Shown one piece after another: positions 1-12,200 of a stretch of DNA of 64,000 nucleotides. Under the pieces are notes generated by a model that saw nothing but the letters and a program-made list of their open reading frames with translations, searched no databases and had not been told where the DNA came from. Numbering within the stretch: position 1 is the stretch's first letter; each line of letters begins with the position of its first letter. Source of the stretch: Bettongia penicillata ogilbyi (lineage: Eukaryota; Chordata; Mammalia; Diprotodontia; Potoroidae); NCBI GenBank assembly GCA_023548195.1, contig JAJHZJ010000271.1, forward strand, positions 601,977 through 665,976. The letters are read 5' to 3'. A program made the translations under genes and the position numbers.

Positions 1-755
1 TGGACAAATGAAAAAGGAAGTATAAAACCTAACTGGGAAAATTGGACAAATAGAAAAGGAAGTAGAAAAACTAGCTGGAGATGCAAAAGCTAAGTGGAGA
101 AAACAATTTGATAAAAATTAGAATCGGGCAAGTAGAAATTAATGACTCTATGAGACATCAAGAATCAGTCAAACAAAATCTAAAGAATGAAAAGATAGAA
201 GAAAATGTAAAATATCTCATTGGAAAATCAACCGACCTGGAAAATAGATCCAGGAGAGAAAATTTAAGAATTATTAGCCTACCAGAAAGCCATGATGAAA
301 AAAAAAAGAGTCTGGACAATATCTTCCAAGAAATCATCAAGAAAAACTGCCAAGATGCAGAGGGCTAAATAGTCATCTAAAGAATCCACCATTCACCTCC
401 TGAAAGGGACTCCAAACTCAAATCACCAGGAAATATTGTTGCCAGATTACAGAACAATCAAGTGAAGGAGAATATAGTACAGGCAGTCAGAAAGAAACCA
501 TTCAAATATCTAGGAGCTACAGTCAGGATCACACAGTATCTTGCATCTTCTACATTAAAAGATCAAAGGAATTAGAATATGATATTCCATAAGGCAAAGG
601 AGCTGCGACTACGACCAAAGATCAATTACCCAGCAAAGTTCAGCATAACATTTCAGGCAAGGAGATGGAAATTGAACAAAATAAGGGATTTTCAGGCATT
701 CCTGACAAAAAGGCCAGGACTCAATAAAAAATTTGATCTTCAAACGCAGGTCTGA
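1..755 (+). pseudogene. L1 ORF1 remnant (copy A), 5' end outside the window
   Basis: This corresponds to residues from the coiled coil to the C-terminus of the 361-residue ORF1 of copy C. ORF1p is the trimeric RNA-binding chaperone of the L1 ribonucleoprotein. Positions 1-110 hold several copies of the heptad-type motif around MEKEVQKL. Around 81-368 a frame reads through the RRM entry (ENRSRRENLRI). A stop then breaks the frame at about 366, and the C-terminal domain continues from about 400 to 755 with further stops. It is a decayed gene with no sign of function. Confidence 0.85.
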
Positions 756-987
756 AAGAGAGGCATTAAAAAGGTAAAGAGGAGGAAAGAAAACTTGTTA
801 CTCAATTTGGGAAAACTGTTTACCTCCCTATAAGGGAAGATGATATATGTTAACCTTTACATGTAGTAAAAGGCCATGGAAAAATAAACCAAAAATTAAT
901 TGGAAACTAAATATTTTAATCTTAAAGAAGGAGTCTGTGAAACAACAAATCATAGAAACAATCAAAAACTACAACCTACCAAATCTT

Positions 988-3042
988 TTTTTTTCTTTCC
1001 CCTAGATAACCCTCCTTGGGGTTAAACTTGTTTTTTCTATTAATTTTTTTATTTTTACTTATTTAACTTTTTACATTCATTTTCACAAAATTTTGGGTTC
1101 CAATTTTTTTCTCCCCTTTTTATCCCTTCCCCCCACCCCAATACACCAAGCAATCTAATTTTCCCTATCTCCAGTCTGCCCTCTCTTCTGTCATCCCTCT
1201 GTTCTCTTGTCCCCATCTTCTCTTTTGTCCTGTAGGGCCAGATGACTTTCTCTTCCTCATTAACTGTATGTCTTATTTCCTAGTAGCAACAACAATACTA
1301 AACTGTTGTTCCTAAAACTTGAGTTCCAAATTTTCCCCATCCCTCCCTCCCCACCCATTCCCTTTGGGAAGGCAGGCAATTCAATATAGGCCCTATCTGT
1401 GTAGTTTTACAAATGACTTCCATAATAGTCATGTTGTGTAAGACTAACTGAATTACCCTCCATCCTATCCTGCCCCTCATTGTTTCTATTCTGTCTTTTG
1501 ATCCTGTCCCTCCCCAAGAGTGTTGACTTCAAATTGCTCCCTCCTCCCATGGCCCTCCCTTCCATCATCCCCCACCCTTGCTTATCTCCTTCTCCCCCAC
1601 TTTCCTATACTGTAAGATAGGTTTTCATACCAAAATGAAAACCTTCCTTTAGTCAAATGAGATGAGGGTAATCTTCTTGTTTTTTTTTTTTCTCAGCTCT
1701 CCTCTTTTTCCCTCCATTAAAAGGTCTCCTGCTTGCCTCTTAAATGACATATAATTTACCCCATTCCATTTCACCCTCTTTCCTCCCCCTACCTTTCTCT
1801 CTCACCATTTACCTTAATTTCTTTTAAGATATGGTCCCATCCTATTCAATTCACTCTGTGCTCTCTGTCTCTGTATGTGCGTGAATGTGTGTATGTGTGT
1901 GTGCATGCATGCATGTACATGTGTGTGTGTGTGATCCCACCAACTACCCAGATATTGAAAAATTTTAAGAGTTACAAATATTGTCTTTTCATGTAGGAAT
2001 GTAAACAGTTCATGTTTGGTAAGTCCCTCATGACTTCTCTTTGCTGTTTACTTTTTCATGCTTCTTCTCATTCTTGTGTTTGAAAGTCAAATTTTCTTTT
2101 CAGCTCTGGTCTTTTCATCAAGAATGCTTGAAAGTCCTCTGTTTCATTGAAAGACTATATTTTCCCCTGAAGTATTATACTCAATTTAGCTGGGTAGGTG
2201 ATTCTTGGTTTGAGTCCTAGTTCCTTTGACTTCTGGAACATCCTATTCCATGCCCTTCAATCCCTTAATGTAGAAGCTGCTAGATCTTGAGTTATTCTGA
2301 TTATATTTCCACAGTACTGGAATTGTTTCTTTCTAGCTGCTTGCAAGATTTTCTCCTTGAGCTGGGAGTTCTGGAATTTGGCCACAATGTTCCTAGGAGT
2401 TTCTCTTTTTGGATCACTCTCAGGCTCAGCTCCCTCAGGGGCTTTATGCAGAGACCTTCAGTAATGGAGCAGGTGGGGCAGGGGCCGTCTCCCAGGTTCA
2501 TCTCCTTCAGGTGGTTTATGCAGAGACTTTCAGTAATGAAGATTCTGCCTGCCTGCTTGAGGAGTCCCAGGGGCCGCCGCTGCTGCCCCTGCCTCCGCCA
2601 CTTCCTGCCCCTGCCTCTGCCTCTGCCTCTTCTTGCCCCTGCCTCTGCCTCAGCCATTTCTTCCTGAGGGAGCCTGAGTCACGGAGACATCCCGCTCCCC
2701 TCTCTGCCAGCCCAGACGTGTCTCTCACTGATCTGTAGCATCTGTGGGCGAAGTGACCTTCCTGGCTGTTGGAGGTTCCGTCCCTGAAGCCTGCTCGGAT
2801 CAGCTTCTCTGGGGCCGTGGCCAGTGCAGCGCTGGGGTGGGGTCCGCTTTCTGTGGCATGATGGACCCTGGGGACGACTCTCCAGGGCTCTCAAGAACGG
2901 AAATCTCTTCCACTGTGTTTCTGCACACCCTGCAGTGATCCAGAACTTGTGGGGAGCTCTTCTTACATTAAATGCATGGGCTGTGGGTTTGGAGGTAGCA
3001 TACAGTGAGTCTTTCTACTCTGCCATCTTGACTCTGTCCCCC
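988..3042 (-). mobile_element. HAL1-like (half-L1) retrotransposon, copy 1, lacking the ORF1 N-terminal part
   Basis: A - strand insertion into L1 copy A with a perfect 15-bp target duplication, aacctaccaaatctt, at 973-987 and 3043-3057. The restored target reads ATCTT/AAG, close to the L1 endonuclease preference TTTT/AA. Reading the - strand from 3042: a start with GTCAAGATGGCAGAG, a 5' UTR with GGCAGA-rich sequence (about 2570-2670) and 72-bp repeats (2451-2590), then the ORF1 C-terminal domain (about 2080-2420). A long 3' UTR with a TG microsatellite (1860-1935) and an A tail follow. ORF2 is absent. The ORF1 N-terminus and RRM are deleted, the 5' UTR being joined directly to the C-terminal domain near 2420. 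Confidence 0.85.
2080..2420 (-). pseudogene. ORF1 C-terminal domain remnant in HAL1-like copy 1
   Basis: On the - strand this matches the L1 ORF1 C-terminal domain (copy C residues about 250-350). Recognisable blocks are the 'ILQAARKKQF' equivalent, the 'ITQDLAAST' equivalent and the final 'Phe-Gln-Ala-Phe-Leu' block. No coiled coil or RRM precedes it. Instead sequence identical in kind to the 5' UTR of the 44733-46741 element abuts it. Stops are present. It is a degraded relic of an RNA-binding protein, included to mark the internal deletion. Confidence 0.75.
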
Positions 3043-6000
3043 AACCTACCAAATCTTAAGGGATACTGCAAAAGCAGTTCTTAGGGGATGTTTCATATCC
3101 TTGAATGCCTACATCAATAAAATAGGGAAAGAGGAGATCAATGACTTGGGCATTCAGCTGAAAAAAGCTACAAAAAGATAAAACTGAAAATCCTCAAGTA
3201 AATTACAAATTAGAAATACTGAAAACTAAAGTAGATAGAGATGAATAAAATTTAAATTAACCAAACTATTCAACTAATAAATAAAACTGATAGTTGGTTT
3301 TATGAAAAAACTAATAAAATTGATAAACTTTTGGCCAATTTGATTTAAAAAAAGAAAGAAGAAAACCAAATTACCAATATCAAAAATGAAAGGGGTGACT
3401 TCACCTCCAATGAGGAGGAAATTAAAACAATAATTAGAAATTACTTTGCCCAACTTTAAACCCATAATTTTGACAAGCTAAATGTCATGGATGAGAATTT
3501 AAAAAAATATATAAATTGTCCAGATTACCAGAAGAGGAAGTTGAATACTTATACAACCTCATCACAGAAAAAGAAATTGAACAAGCTATCAATGAGCTCC
3601 CTAGGAAAAGATCTTTATTGCCAGATGGACTTACCAGTGAATTCTATCAAACATTTAAAGAATATTTAATTCTAGTACTATATAGACTATATGGAAAAAC
3701 TGGGGAAGAAGGAGTCCTCCCAAATTCTTTTTATGATACAAAAATGATTTTGATACCTAAACCAGGAAGAGAAAAAACAGAGGCAATGGAGACAAGCTGG
3801 ATGCATTTTCAATAAAAGCAGGGGTGAAACAAAGATATCCATTATCATCACTATTTTTCAATGTGATACTCGAAGTGTTAGCTGTAGCAGTTTTACAATA
3901 TAAAGAAATTGAAAAAAATTAGAATAGGCAAAGAAGAAGCTAAGTTATCAGTTTTTGCGATGATATAATGATATACTTAGAGAATCCTAGAGATTCATGT
4001 TAAAAAAAAAGCAAAACAACACTACTTGAAATAATAAACAACTTTGGCAAAGTTGTAGGTTACAAAATAATCCCGCACAAATCTTCTGTATTTCTATGTA
4101 TTAGTAACAAAGCCCAATAACAAGAGATAGAAAGAGAAATTACATTTAAAGTTAGGGTAGACACTATAAAATATTTGGGAGTATTCCTGCCAAAACGAAA
4201 CCAGGGACTCTATGAACACAATTATAAGACACTTTTCACATAAATGAAGTCAGATCTACTTAAGTAGAAAAATATTTGTTGCTCATGGGTAGGCAGAGCC
4301 AATATGATAAAAATGACAATCCTACCTAAATTAATTTACTTAATGCCATACCAATCAAACTCTCAGATAATTACATTCTAGAGTTGGAAAAAATAATATT
4401 AAAATTCATCTGTCAGAACCAAAGGTCCAAAACATTAAGGGGACTAATGAAAAGAAATGCTAGGGAAGGTAATGCTAGCACTACCAGAACTCAAACTGTA
4501 TTACAAAAAAGCAATTATCAAAACCACTTGGTATTGGCTAAGAAACAGAAAGGTAGACAAGTGGAATCCCTTAGGTACTCAAAACACAATAGACTCAAAA
4601 CACAATAGGCAATGAATACAGCAATCTACTGTTTGATAAACCTAAGAACCACAGCCTCTGGGACTAGAACTCACTGTTTGACAAAAATTGCTGGGAAAAC
4701 TGCATAAAAGTGTGGCAGAAACTAGACATAGCCCAATGACTGACACTGTACACAAGAATAAAGTCCAAATGCCTTCATGATCTAGGTATAAAGATGGATA
4801 CTATGGACAAATTGATGGAGCAAGGATTAGTATATTTATCAGATTTATAGAGAAGGAAAGAATTTTTGACTAGAGAAGAGATAGAGAGCATTATGAAGTG
4901 CAAGAGAGATAATTTTGATTACATTAAACTGAAAAATTTTTGGATAACCAAATCCAATGCAAGCAAGATTTGTGGAGATACAAGAAATTGGAAAAGAATT
5001 TAGTGTCTGTGAAAAAGGCCTTGTTTCTAGAATATATAGAGAACTGAGTCAAATGTACAAAAATCCAAGTCATTCCCTAATTGATAAATGGTCAAAGGAT
5101 ATGAAAAGGAGTTTTCCGAGGAAGATATTAAAGATATCTCTAGTCTTATGAAAAAGTCCTCTAAATCACTATTGATTATAGAGATGCTAAACAAAATAAC
5201 TCTGACATACCACATCACACCTATCAAGATTGGCAACATGACAGAACAGGAAAATGAAAATTGTTGGAGAGGACGTAGGAGAGTTGGAACACCAATTCAT
5301 TGCTGGTGAAGCTGTGAGATGATCCAACTCTTCTGGAGATCAGTTTGGAAGCATGCCCAAAGGGCTACAAAGTATGCATACCCTTAGACCCAGCAATATT
5401 GCGTCTAGGACTGTATCTCCAAGAGATCATAAAAATAGGAAAGGGTCTCATATGTACAAAAATATTTGTAGTAAACCTCTTTCTGGTGGCTCAAAACTGG
5501 AAATCAAGGGGATGCCCATCAATTGGGGAATAGCTAAATAAATTATGGCATGTGAATGTAATGGAATGCTCTTGTACTATAAGAAATGATGAACAAGAAG
5601 ACTTCAGAAAGGCCTGGAAGACTTATATGATATGATTCTGAGTGAAAGAAAAAGAACCAGGAGAACTTTGTGCACAGCAATGACCACAGTGTGCAAGAGT
5701 TTTTTTTTCCCTTGGTATTCTTCATTGCAATGCAAGGACTTAAAAGGCTCCCAATGGTCTTTTAAGGCAAAATTCCTTCCATATCCAGTGAAAGAACTAT
5801 GGAATTCCATCGCAGAATATGGCAGATGATGTTTTTTGTGTGTATTACATTTTGATTTGCTATATGATTTCCCCCATTCATTTTAATTCTTCTATAGAGC
5901 ATGACTATACTGAAAATGTATTTAATGGGAATGTATGTATTGAAGCTATATAAAATTTTATGTAGTCTTGGGGAAGGAGTGAGGAGGGAGGGGAGGAAAT

Positions 6001-6384
6001 CTAAGTTATATGGTAGTGATTGTAGAACACTCAAAGTAAATAAAATTAATTAAAAAAACAAAAAAAGAAAAAATGGGAAAAATCAGAGTAAGAAAAAAGA
6101 GTGAAAAACAAAAGATCAAACGTTTCAAGATTTTAAAGATATCTTTATGAAAAAGCCAAAATGCCAACAGAAAAATCAATACAGAAATATTTGTAAAAAC
6201 AAGAAGAATTAACCAAAATATGGTTTGAAGTAGGAGCCATGATTTTGTTTTTACCTTTAGAGTGAAGACTATTCTGTTTTTGCAGCTTTTTGATGTTATT
6301 TTATTATTGTTCACAAGTCACAGCAATGCCCTCTTACTTTCATCCCTGTATTTATTCTTTCTTCACTTTTTTTTTCCATTTTCT

Positions 6385-6600
6385 TTTAGAGGGGTCCGGT
6401 AGTAAGCAGATCAGGTTTGAGTTAGAGGACTCCAGTTACCTCTTATGATTAGCACTTGTGAAACTTTGGGCAAACCATTTCACTTCTCTGAGATTCATTT
6501 TCCTCAATTGAATAATGATGGGGTGGAATCAGGATACTATTGAGATTGCTTTCACCTGTAGATAGGATATGGTGACCTTCTGATTCTTTCATCCCCTCCA
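6385..6600 (+). repeat. MIR/THER1-type core SINE, diverged
   Basis: It contains the core-SINE order: 'gactccagttacctctta', then 'gggcaaaccatttcacttct', then an 'ctgagattcattttcctca' block and a short 'aatgatgggg' segment. This is the degenerate form of the tRNA-derived SINE ending in a 'few bases of the cells counted as control' type tail. A second tail-like piece lies at 6786-6838. Family-level assignment only. Confidence 0.5.
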
Positions 6601-6874
6601 CAAAGTCCAAATTGACCAATCAAAAGAGGAAGTAAAAACTTTTCAAATGCTGTCCAAAATTAGAATGGACTGCCTCTGACTGTAGTAATATTACCCATCC
6701 CTCAACTATGGGGCATTATCAAACAAAATGTAGGTGATCGTTTGGGGGAAGGATAACGAGAAGGGATAGTTGTAATGGAATCAGCTGTACTAGATCACCT
6801 CTGAGCGCTTTTTCAACTCTTAGATTCTGTGAATCTAAAACTTGCCAGCATGTCAAAGGCCATGTAGACCGGGG

Positions 6875-6876
<2 letters not shown>
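6601..6876. other. No gene seen; possible SINE tail
   Basis: There is no coding signal. The block 6786-6838 ('ctagatcacctctgagcg' followed by 'cttagattctgtgaatcta') resembles the 3' tail of THER1/MIR SINEs. The rest is unassigned. Confidence 0.4.

Positions 6877-6936
<60 letters not shown>
6877..6936. repeat. (TC)n microsatellite
   Basis: About 30 uninterrupted TC units, directly abutting the first recognisable 5' UTR sequence of L1 copy B. Open frames across it on the other strand (Arg-Glu repeats) are artefacts. Confidence 0.95.
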
Positions 6937-6938
<2 letters not shown>

Positions 6939-7313
6939 GCCCGGGGAGACCTGAGACAGCAGCAGATGGTATGGTGGAGTGGTAGCCCAGGGCAAGAGAA
7001 CAACAGAACTGAGTGACAGCCACTGAACCCCACATATCACCCACAGTAACTCCTGAGAATTTTAGCCCACAGATTGAACATCTGTAAGTCACCTACTTCA
7101 ACTTGCAGGAGCCAAGATGGCAGAGGGATCAGTAAATGCTCTCTCCTCCCCCCCCCTTGATGACCTCAAAAGAACCAGAAAATATTTTCCCAGAAAAATC
7201 GTGTATCAGAGGAAATAGCAGAGGGGGCAAATAGTCTCATAACACATGAGACTAGGAAAACTGCTAAGGGGGATTCCTCCTATTGTGGCAGAGGTGAACT
7301 GGAAGGAGAGGGT

Positions 7314-7492
7314 CCCCAGGGCAGTGGAAACTCACACTAGGACCCAGGCAAGCCTCAGAGCTAGTAGAGGAGCCCCAGAAAGGGTGGAAACACTCATTAG
7401 GACCACGGCGAGCCTCAGCACTAGGAGAGGAGCCCCAGGAGGGATAGAAACTCACATTAGGATCCAGGAGTGCCTCAGAACTCCGGGAAATG
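7314..7492 (+). repeat. 60-bp tandem repeats in the L1 5' UTR, three units
   Basis: Units begin at about 7314, 7373 and 7433, each with 'ccccag', a 'tggaaac' block, 'actcattagga' and 'gcctcag'. Copy C has two units (25531-25635). The repeats happen to be open in one frame, giving a 154-codon ORF at 7246-7710 that I regard as non-genic. Confidence 0.8.
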
Positions 7493-7737
7493 GGAAAATA
7501 ATAGGGCAGCTAGGATCACCAAACCTTGGGCGTGCCTTTACCTCAGCTCAGCTGAGGAAATCTCCCTTGACCAGACCACCCTTTCCCATGCTTAACAAGC
7601 TAGCCCCAGGGCTGATCTGGGAAACACAAAACAGAAAGATAAAAAGACACTTGCCTTTAGTTTTTTTCACACCAGTCAGCTCAATATCAAATTCTGCAGC
7701 TTCTAACTGAAAGAACCAGAAGCCACAACACACAATC

Positions 7738-8708
7738 ATGGTCATGAGCAAGAAAAAGCAAAATAAGGGCGAAAAACCCATAGAATCTTTCTATGGGGAC
7801 AAAGACCAAAACACAAATGTCAAAGAGGTCAATGTTGAGACTGCACTTCCATCTGAAACATCAGAAGGGACTATGAACTGCTTGCATATACAAAAAGCTC
7901 TCCTGGAACAGCTGAAGAAGGAAATAGAAAAGAAACTAGACAATGATTTTGAAAGTATAAAAAAAGAAATCCAGGAAGAGAACATCTTTTTAAAAAGGAA
8001 AATTGAACAGATGGAAAAGGAGATGCGAAAATTAACTGAAGAAAACAATCTGATAATAATTAGAACTGGGTAAGAAGAAACTAATGACTCTATGAGACAG
8101 CAAGAATCAGTCAAACAAAATCTAAAGAATGAAAAGATAGAAGAAAATGTAAAATATCTAATTAGAAAAAGAACTGTCCTGGAAAACAGATCCAGGAGAA
8201 AATTTTAAGAATTATTGGCCAGTCAGAAAGCCATGATGAAAAAAAGAGTCTGGACAATATCTTCCAGGAAATCATCAAGGAAAACTGAACAGAAGTGCTA
8301 GATCCAGAGGGCAAAATAGTCATCAAAAAAAAAAAAAAATCCACCGTTCACCTCCTGAAAGGGATCCCAAGATCAAAACCCAAAGAAATATTGTTGCCAA
8401 ATTTGAGAACTATCAAGTGAAGGAGAAAACACTACAGTAATTCATAGAGAAACCATTCAAATATCAAGAAGTTACAGTCAGGAGCACACAGGACCTTGCA
8501 GCTTCTATATCAAAAGATCAAAGGAATTGGAATCCAGTATTCCTTAAGGCAAAGGAGTTGGGACTACAACTAAAGATCAATTACACAGCAAAGTTCAGCA
8601 TTCAGATGGTCATTCAATGGAGTAAGGGATTTACAGATCTTCCTGACAAAAATGTCAGAACTTAATAGAAAATTTGATTTTCAAACACAGGTTTCAAGGA
8701 AAGCATAA
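7738..8708 (+). pseudogene. L1 ORF1 remnant (copy B)
   Basis: The start is chosen at the ATG giving MVMSKKKQNKGEKPIESF, whose PIESFYGDKDQN block aligns with copy C's TIESFYGDKDQN. The N-terminal coiled coil is readable to 8070. It carries one MEKE-type heptad unit here against three in copy C. A CAA-to-TAA-type change gives an in-frame stop at 8071-8073 in the 'GQVE' position. The rest (RRM, C-terminal domain) can be followed to about 8708 with an A-run at 8327-8339 and frameshifts. It would originally have encoded the L1 RNA chaperone; now inactive. Confidence 0.88.
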
Positions 8709-9278
8709 AAAGGTAAACAGGGAGAAAAAAAAAAAAAACAACTTTTACTCAATTTGGACAAACTGTTTACCTCCATAGAAGGGAAGATGATACGTGTTAA
8801 TCTTGAGAATTATACATCTATTATGAAATATAAAAGGGATATATGGAGGAAACTGGTATAAAGTAAATGATGTGATGACAAAAATATGATTTAAGCATGC
8901 AAAGGGATTGTAACAGGAAATATGAAAACGAGGAAGCAGAAAATGATAAATTACACCACAAGAAGAAGTACAAAATTATAGTAGAGGGAAAGACGGAAGG
9001 GAGATGAGCAGTGTTTGAGAGGCACTCTTATATGATTTGGTTCAAGGACAGAATAATAAATTTAATTAAGTATATAATTCTAACTAGCTGTATAGGCAGT
9101 AGGAGAGGAAGGGGGAAGAAAGGGGAGGGGAAGCTAAAAGGGAGGAAAGAAGTAATAAGGGCAAAGTGGAGTAAAAGGGAGGGGGGTTAAAGGAAGGAAG
9201 GGAAGGCTGCAGGAGATAGTGGTGAGAAGGAGAGGAAGGGAGACAGGAGAACTAAAAGCACAAATGCTGGGAAAGAGG
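8709..9278 (+). other. L1 ORF1-ORF2 spacer (copy B)
   Basis: Non-coding, purine-rich on the + strand, especially 9098-9240 (GGGAGG/GGAAGG runs). It matches the spacer in copy C (26979-27555). Confidence 0.8.
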
Positions 9279-12200
9279 ATGGAGGGAAATACACGGATTG
9301 TAATCGTAACTGTGAATATGAATGGAATGAACTCTCCCATAAAACAAAGACAGATAGCAAAATGGATTAAAAGCCATAATCTAACAATATGTTCTTTACA
9401 TGAAACACATTTGAAACAGTGAGATCCACACAAGGTAAAGGTAAAAGATTGGAACAGAATATATTGTGCTCCAGCTGATGCAAGAAAAGCAAGGGTGGCA
9501 ATCCTAATCTCAGACAAAGCAAAACCAGAAATAGATCTAATCAAGAGATAAGGAAGGAAACTACATCCTTCTAAAAGGCATCACAGAGAATGAAGCAGTA
9601 TCATTACTAAACATGTATGGTCCAAGTGATATAGCATCCAAATTCGTAGAAAAGAAGCTGGGGGAGTTGAAGGAAGAAATTGACAGCAAAACTATACACT
9701 ACTGGGGGACCTCAACCTCCTCCTCTATGAACTTGATAAATCTAACCTCAAAAATAAACAAGAAAGAGGTTAAGGAGGTAAATAAAACTCTGAATAAAAC
9801 AGGTATGATAGATTTCTGGAGAAAATTGAATGGGAATAGAAAGGAATATACCTTTTTCTCAGCAGTATATGGCAGATATGCAAATATTGACCATGTGCTA
9901 AGACATAGAAACCTCATAATCTAGTGCAGAAAGGCAGAGATAGTCAATGTATCCTTCTCAGATCATAATGCAATAAAAATTATATGAAATAAGAGGCCAT
10001 AGAAAGATAAAGCAAAAATCAGTTGGAAACTAAATAATCTACTCCTAAAGAAGGAGTGGGTGAAACAACGAATCTTAGAAACAATCAACAAGTTCATTCA
10101 AGAGAATGACAATAATGAAACAACCTACTAAATCTTATAGGACACTGTTAAAGCAGTTGTTAGGGGGAGTTTTAAATCTTGGAATGCCTACATGAATAAA
10201 ATAGAGAAAGAGGAGATCAATGACTTGGGCATGCAGCTGAAAAAGCTAGAAAAAGAACAAATTGAAAACCCTCAAGTAAATACCAAAATAGAAATACCGA
10301 AAATCAAAGGAGAGGTTAATAAAATTGAAATTACAAAAACTATTGAATTAATAAATAAAACCAAGAGTTGGTTTTATGAAAAAACAAATAAAATTGATAA
10401 ATCTTTGGTCAATTTGATTTAAGAAAAGGAGGAAAATCATATTACTAATATCAAAAATGAAAGGGGTGAACTCACCTCCAATGAGGAGGAAATTAAAACA
10501 ATAATTAGAAATTACTTTGCCCAACTTTATGCCCATAAATTTGACAATCTAAATGAGATGGATGAGTATTTTAAAAAATGCAAATTGCCCAGATTGACAG
10601 AAGAGGAAGTTAAATACTTAAACAACCCCATTTCAGAAAAAGATAGTGAACACGGCATCAATGAACTCACTAGGAACATCTCCAGGACCAGAGGGATTTA
10701 CAAGTGAATTCTATCAAACATTTAAAGAACAGTTAATTCCAATAATATATAGATTATTTTTGAAAATTGGGGAAGAAGGAGTCCTCCAAAATTCTTTTTA
10801 TGATACACATATGGTTTTGATAGCTAAACCAGGAAGAGAAAAAACACAGAAACAAAATTATAGACCAATTTCTCTAATGAATATAAATGCAAAAATTTTA
10901 AATAAGATTTTGGCAAAACGAATACAGCATCTTATCACAAGAAAAAAAGCATTATGATCAGGTAGAATTCATACCAGGAATGCAGGAAAACTATTAGCAT
11001 TATATCAACAACAAAACTAACAGAAACCACATGAACATCTCAATAGATGCAGAAAAATACTTTTGACAAAATACAACACCCATTCCTATTAAAAATGCTT
11101 GAGAATATAGGAATAAAAGGAACTTTCCATGAAATAATAAGCAGTATCTACCTAAAACCTTTAGCAAGCATTATATGCAATGGAGATAAGCTAGATGCAT
11201 TTTCAGTAAGAGCAGGGGTGAAACAAGGATGTCCATTATCACCATTATTCAATAAGGTACTAGAAATGTTAACTGTAGCCATTACACAAGATAAAGAAAT
11301 TGAAGGAATAAGAATAGGCAAAGAAGAAACTAAGTTATCACTCTTTGCACATGATATGATGATATACTTAGAGAATCCCAGAGATTCATGCTAAAAACAA
11401 AACTACTTGAAATAATAAACAACTTTGGCATATTTGCAGGTTACAAAATAAACCCGTACAAATCTTCTGTATTCCAATATATTAGTAAGTCCAACAGCAA
11501 GTGTTAGATAGAGAAATCCCATCTAATACTAAGGTAGAAGCTACAGTTTACCTGATAAAACAAACCCAGGGGCTATATGAACACAATTACGTGACACTTT
11601 TTGCACAAATAAAGTCAGATCTAAGTAAGTGGAGAAACATCACTTACTCATGGATAAGCTGAGAAAATACGATGAAAATGACAATTTCTACCTAAATTGA
11701 TTTACTTATTTAGTGCCATACCAATTTAACTATCAGATAACCATTTCTAGAGCTGGATAAAATAATATCAAAATTCACATGAAAGAACAAAACGTCCAGA
11801 ATATCAAAGGGACTTATGAAAACAAATGCTAGGAATGGTAGCCTAACGCTACCAGATCTCAAATTGTATTATAAAGCAGCAATTATGAAAACCACTTGGT
11901 ACTGGCTAAGAAACAGAAGGGCAGACAAGTGGAATAAGCTAGGCACTTAAGACACAGTAGGTAATGAACATAGCAATCTCCTGTTTGATGAACCCAAGGA
12001 CCCCAGCTTCTGGGATAAGAACTCACTGTCCAACAAAAATTGCTGGGAAAACTGGGTAATAGTTTAGCGGAAACTAGGCATAGACTAGGACCTGACACTG
12101 TACAGAAGAATAAAGTTCAAATGGGTACAGAATATAGGTATAATGATTGATACCATGGACAAACTGGAGGAGCAAGCAATAGTGTATTTATCAAATTTAT

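Larger units (their letters stand above)
866..5720 (+). pseudogene. L1 ORF2 remnant (copy A), endonuclease missing
   Basis: L1 ORF2 encodes an apurinic-type endonuclease, a reverse transcriptase and a C-terminal Cys-rich segment. Here homology begins at the block matching copy C at about 28256 (the region just after the endonuclease SDH motif), so the whole endonuclease domain is absent. The frame is split by a HAL1-like insertion (988-3042) and resumes at 3043. A second deletion near 3790 removes the segment between the 'RPISLMN' block and the block before the FADD active site. Remaining segments can be followed by eye to the C-terminal region (5240-5700) with many stops and shifts. Confidence 0.85.
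1..6055 (+). mobile_element. L1 LINE copy A, cut by the window edge, internally deleted and interrupted
   Basis: A + strand L1 entering from the left edge inside the ORF1 coiled coil. It continues through ORF1, an ORF2 remnant, a 3' UTR and an A-rich tail near 6030-6060. Compared with copy C (24898-31773), two blocks are missing. About 1.2 kb (end of the ORF1-ORF2 spacer, ORF2 start and endonuclease) is lost near 862. About 350 bp of the reverse-transcriptase region is lost near 3790. A HAL1-like element sits at 988-3042. The 3' UTR type matches copies B, D and E rather than C. Many stops and frameshifts show it is an old, inactive copy. Confidence 0.9.

Noticed and set aside
2301..2657. 118-codon - strand frame in HAL1-like copy 1
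   Set aside because: Crosses the 5' UTR/ORF1 junction out of the ORF1 frame; a chance result of GGCAGA repeats.
7246..7710. 154-codon + strand frame
   Set aside because: Lies in the L1 5' UTR and is kept open by 60-bp repeats; absent from copy C.
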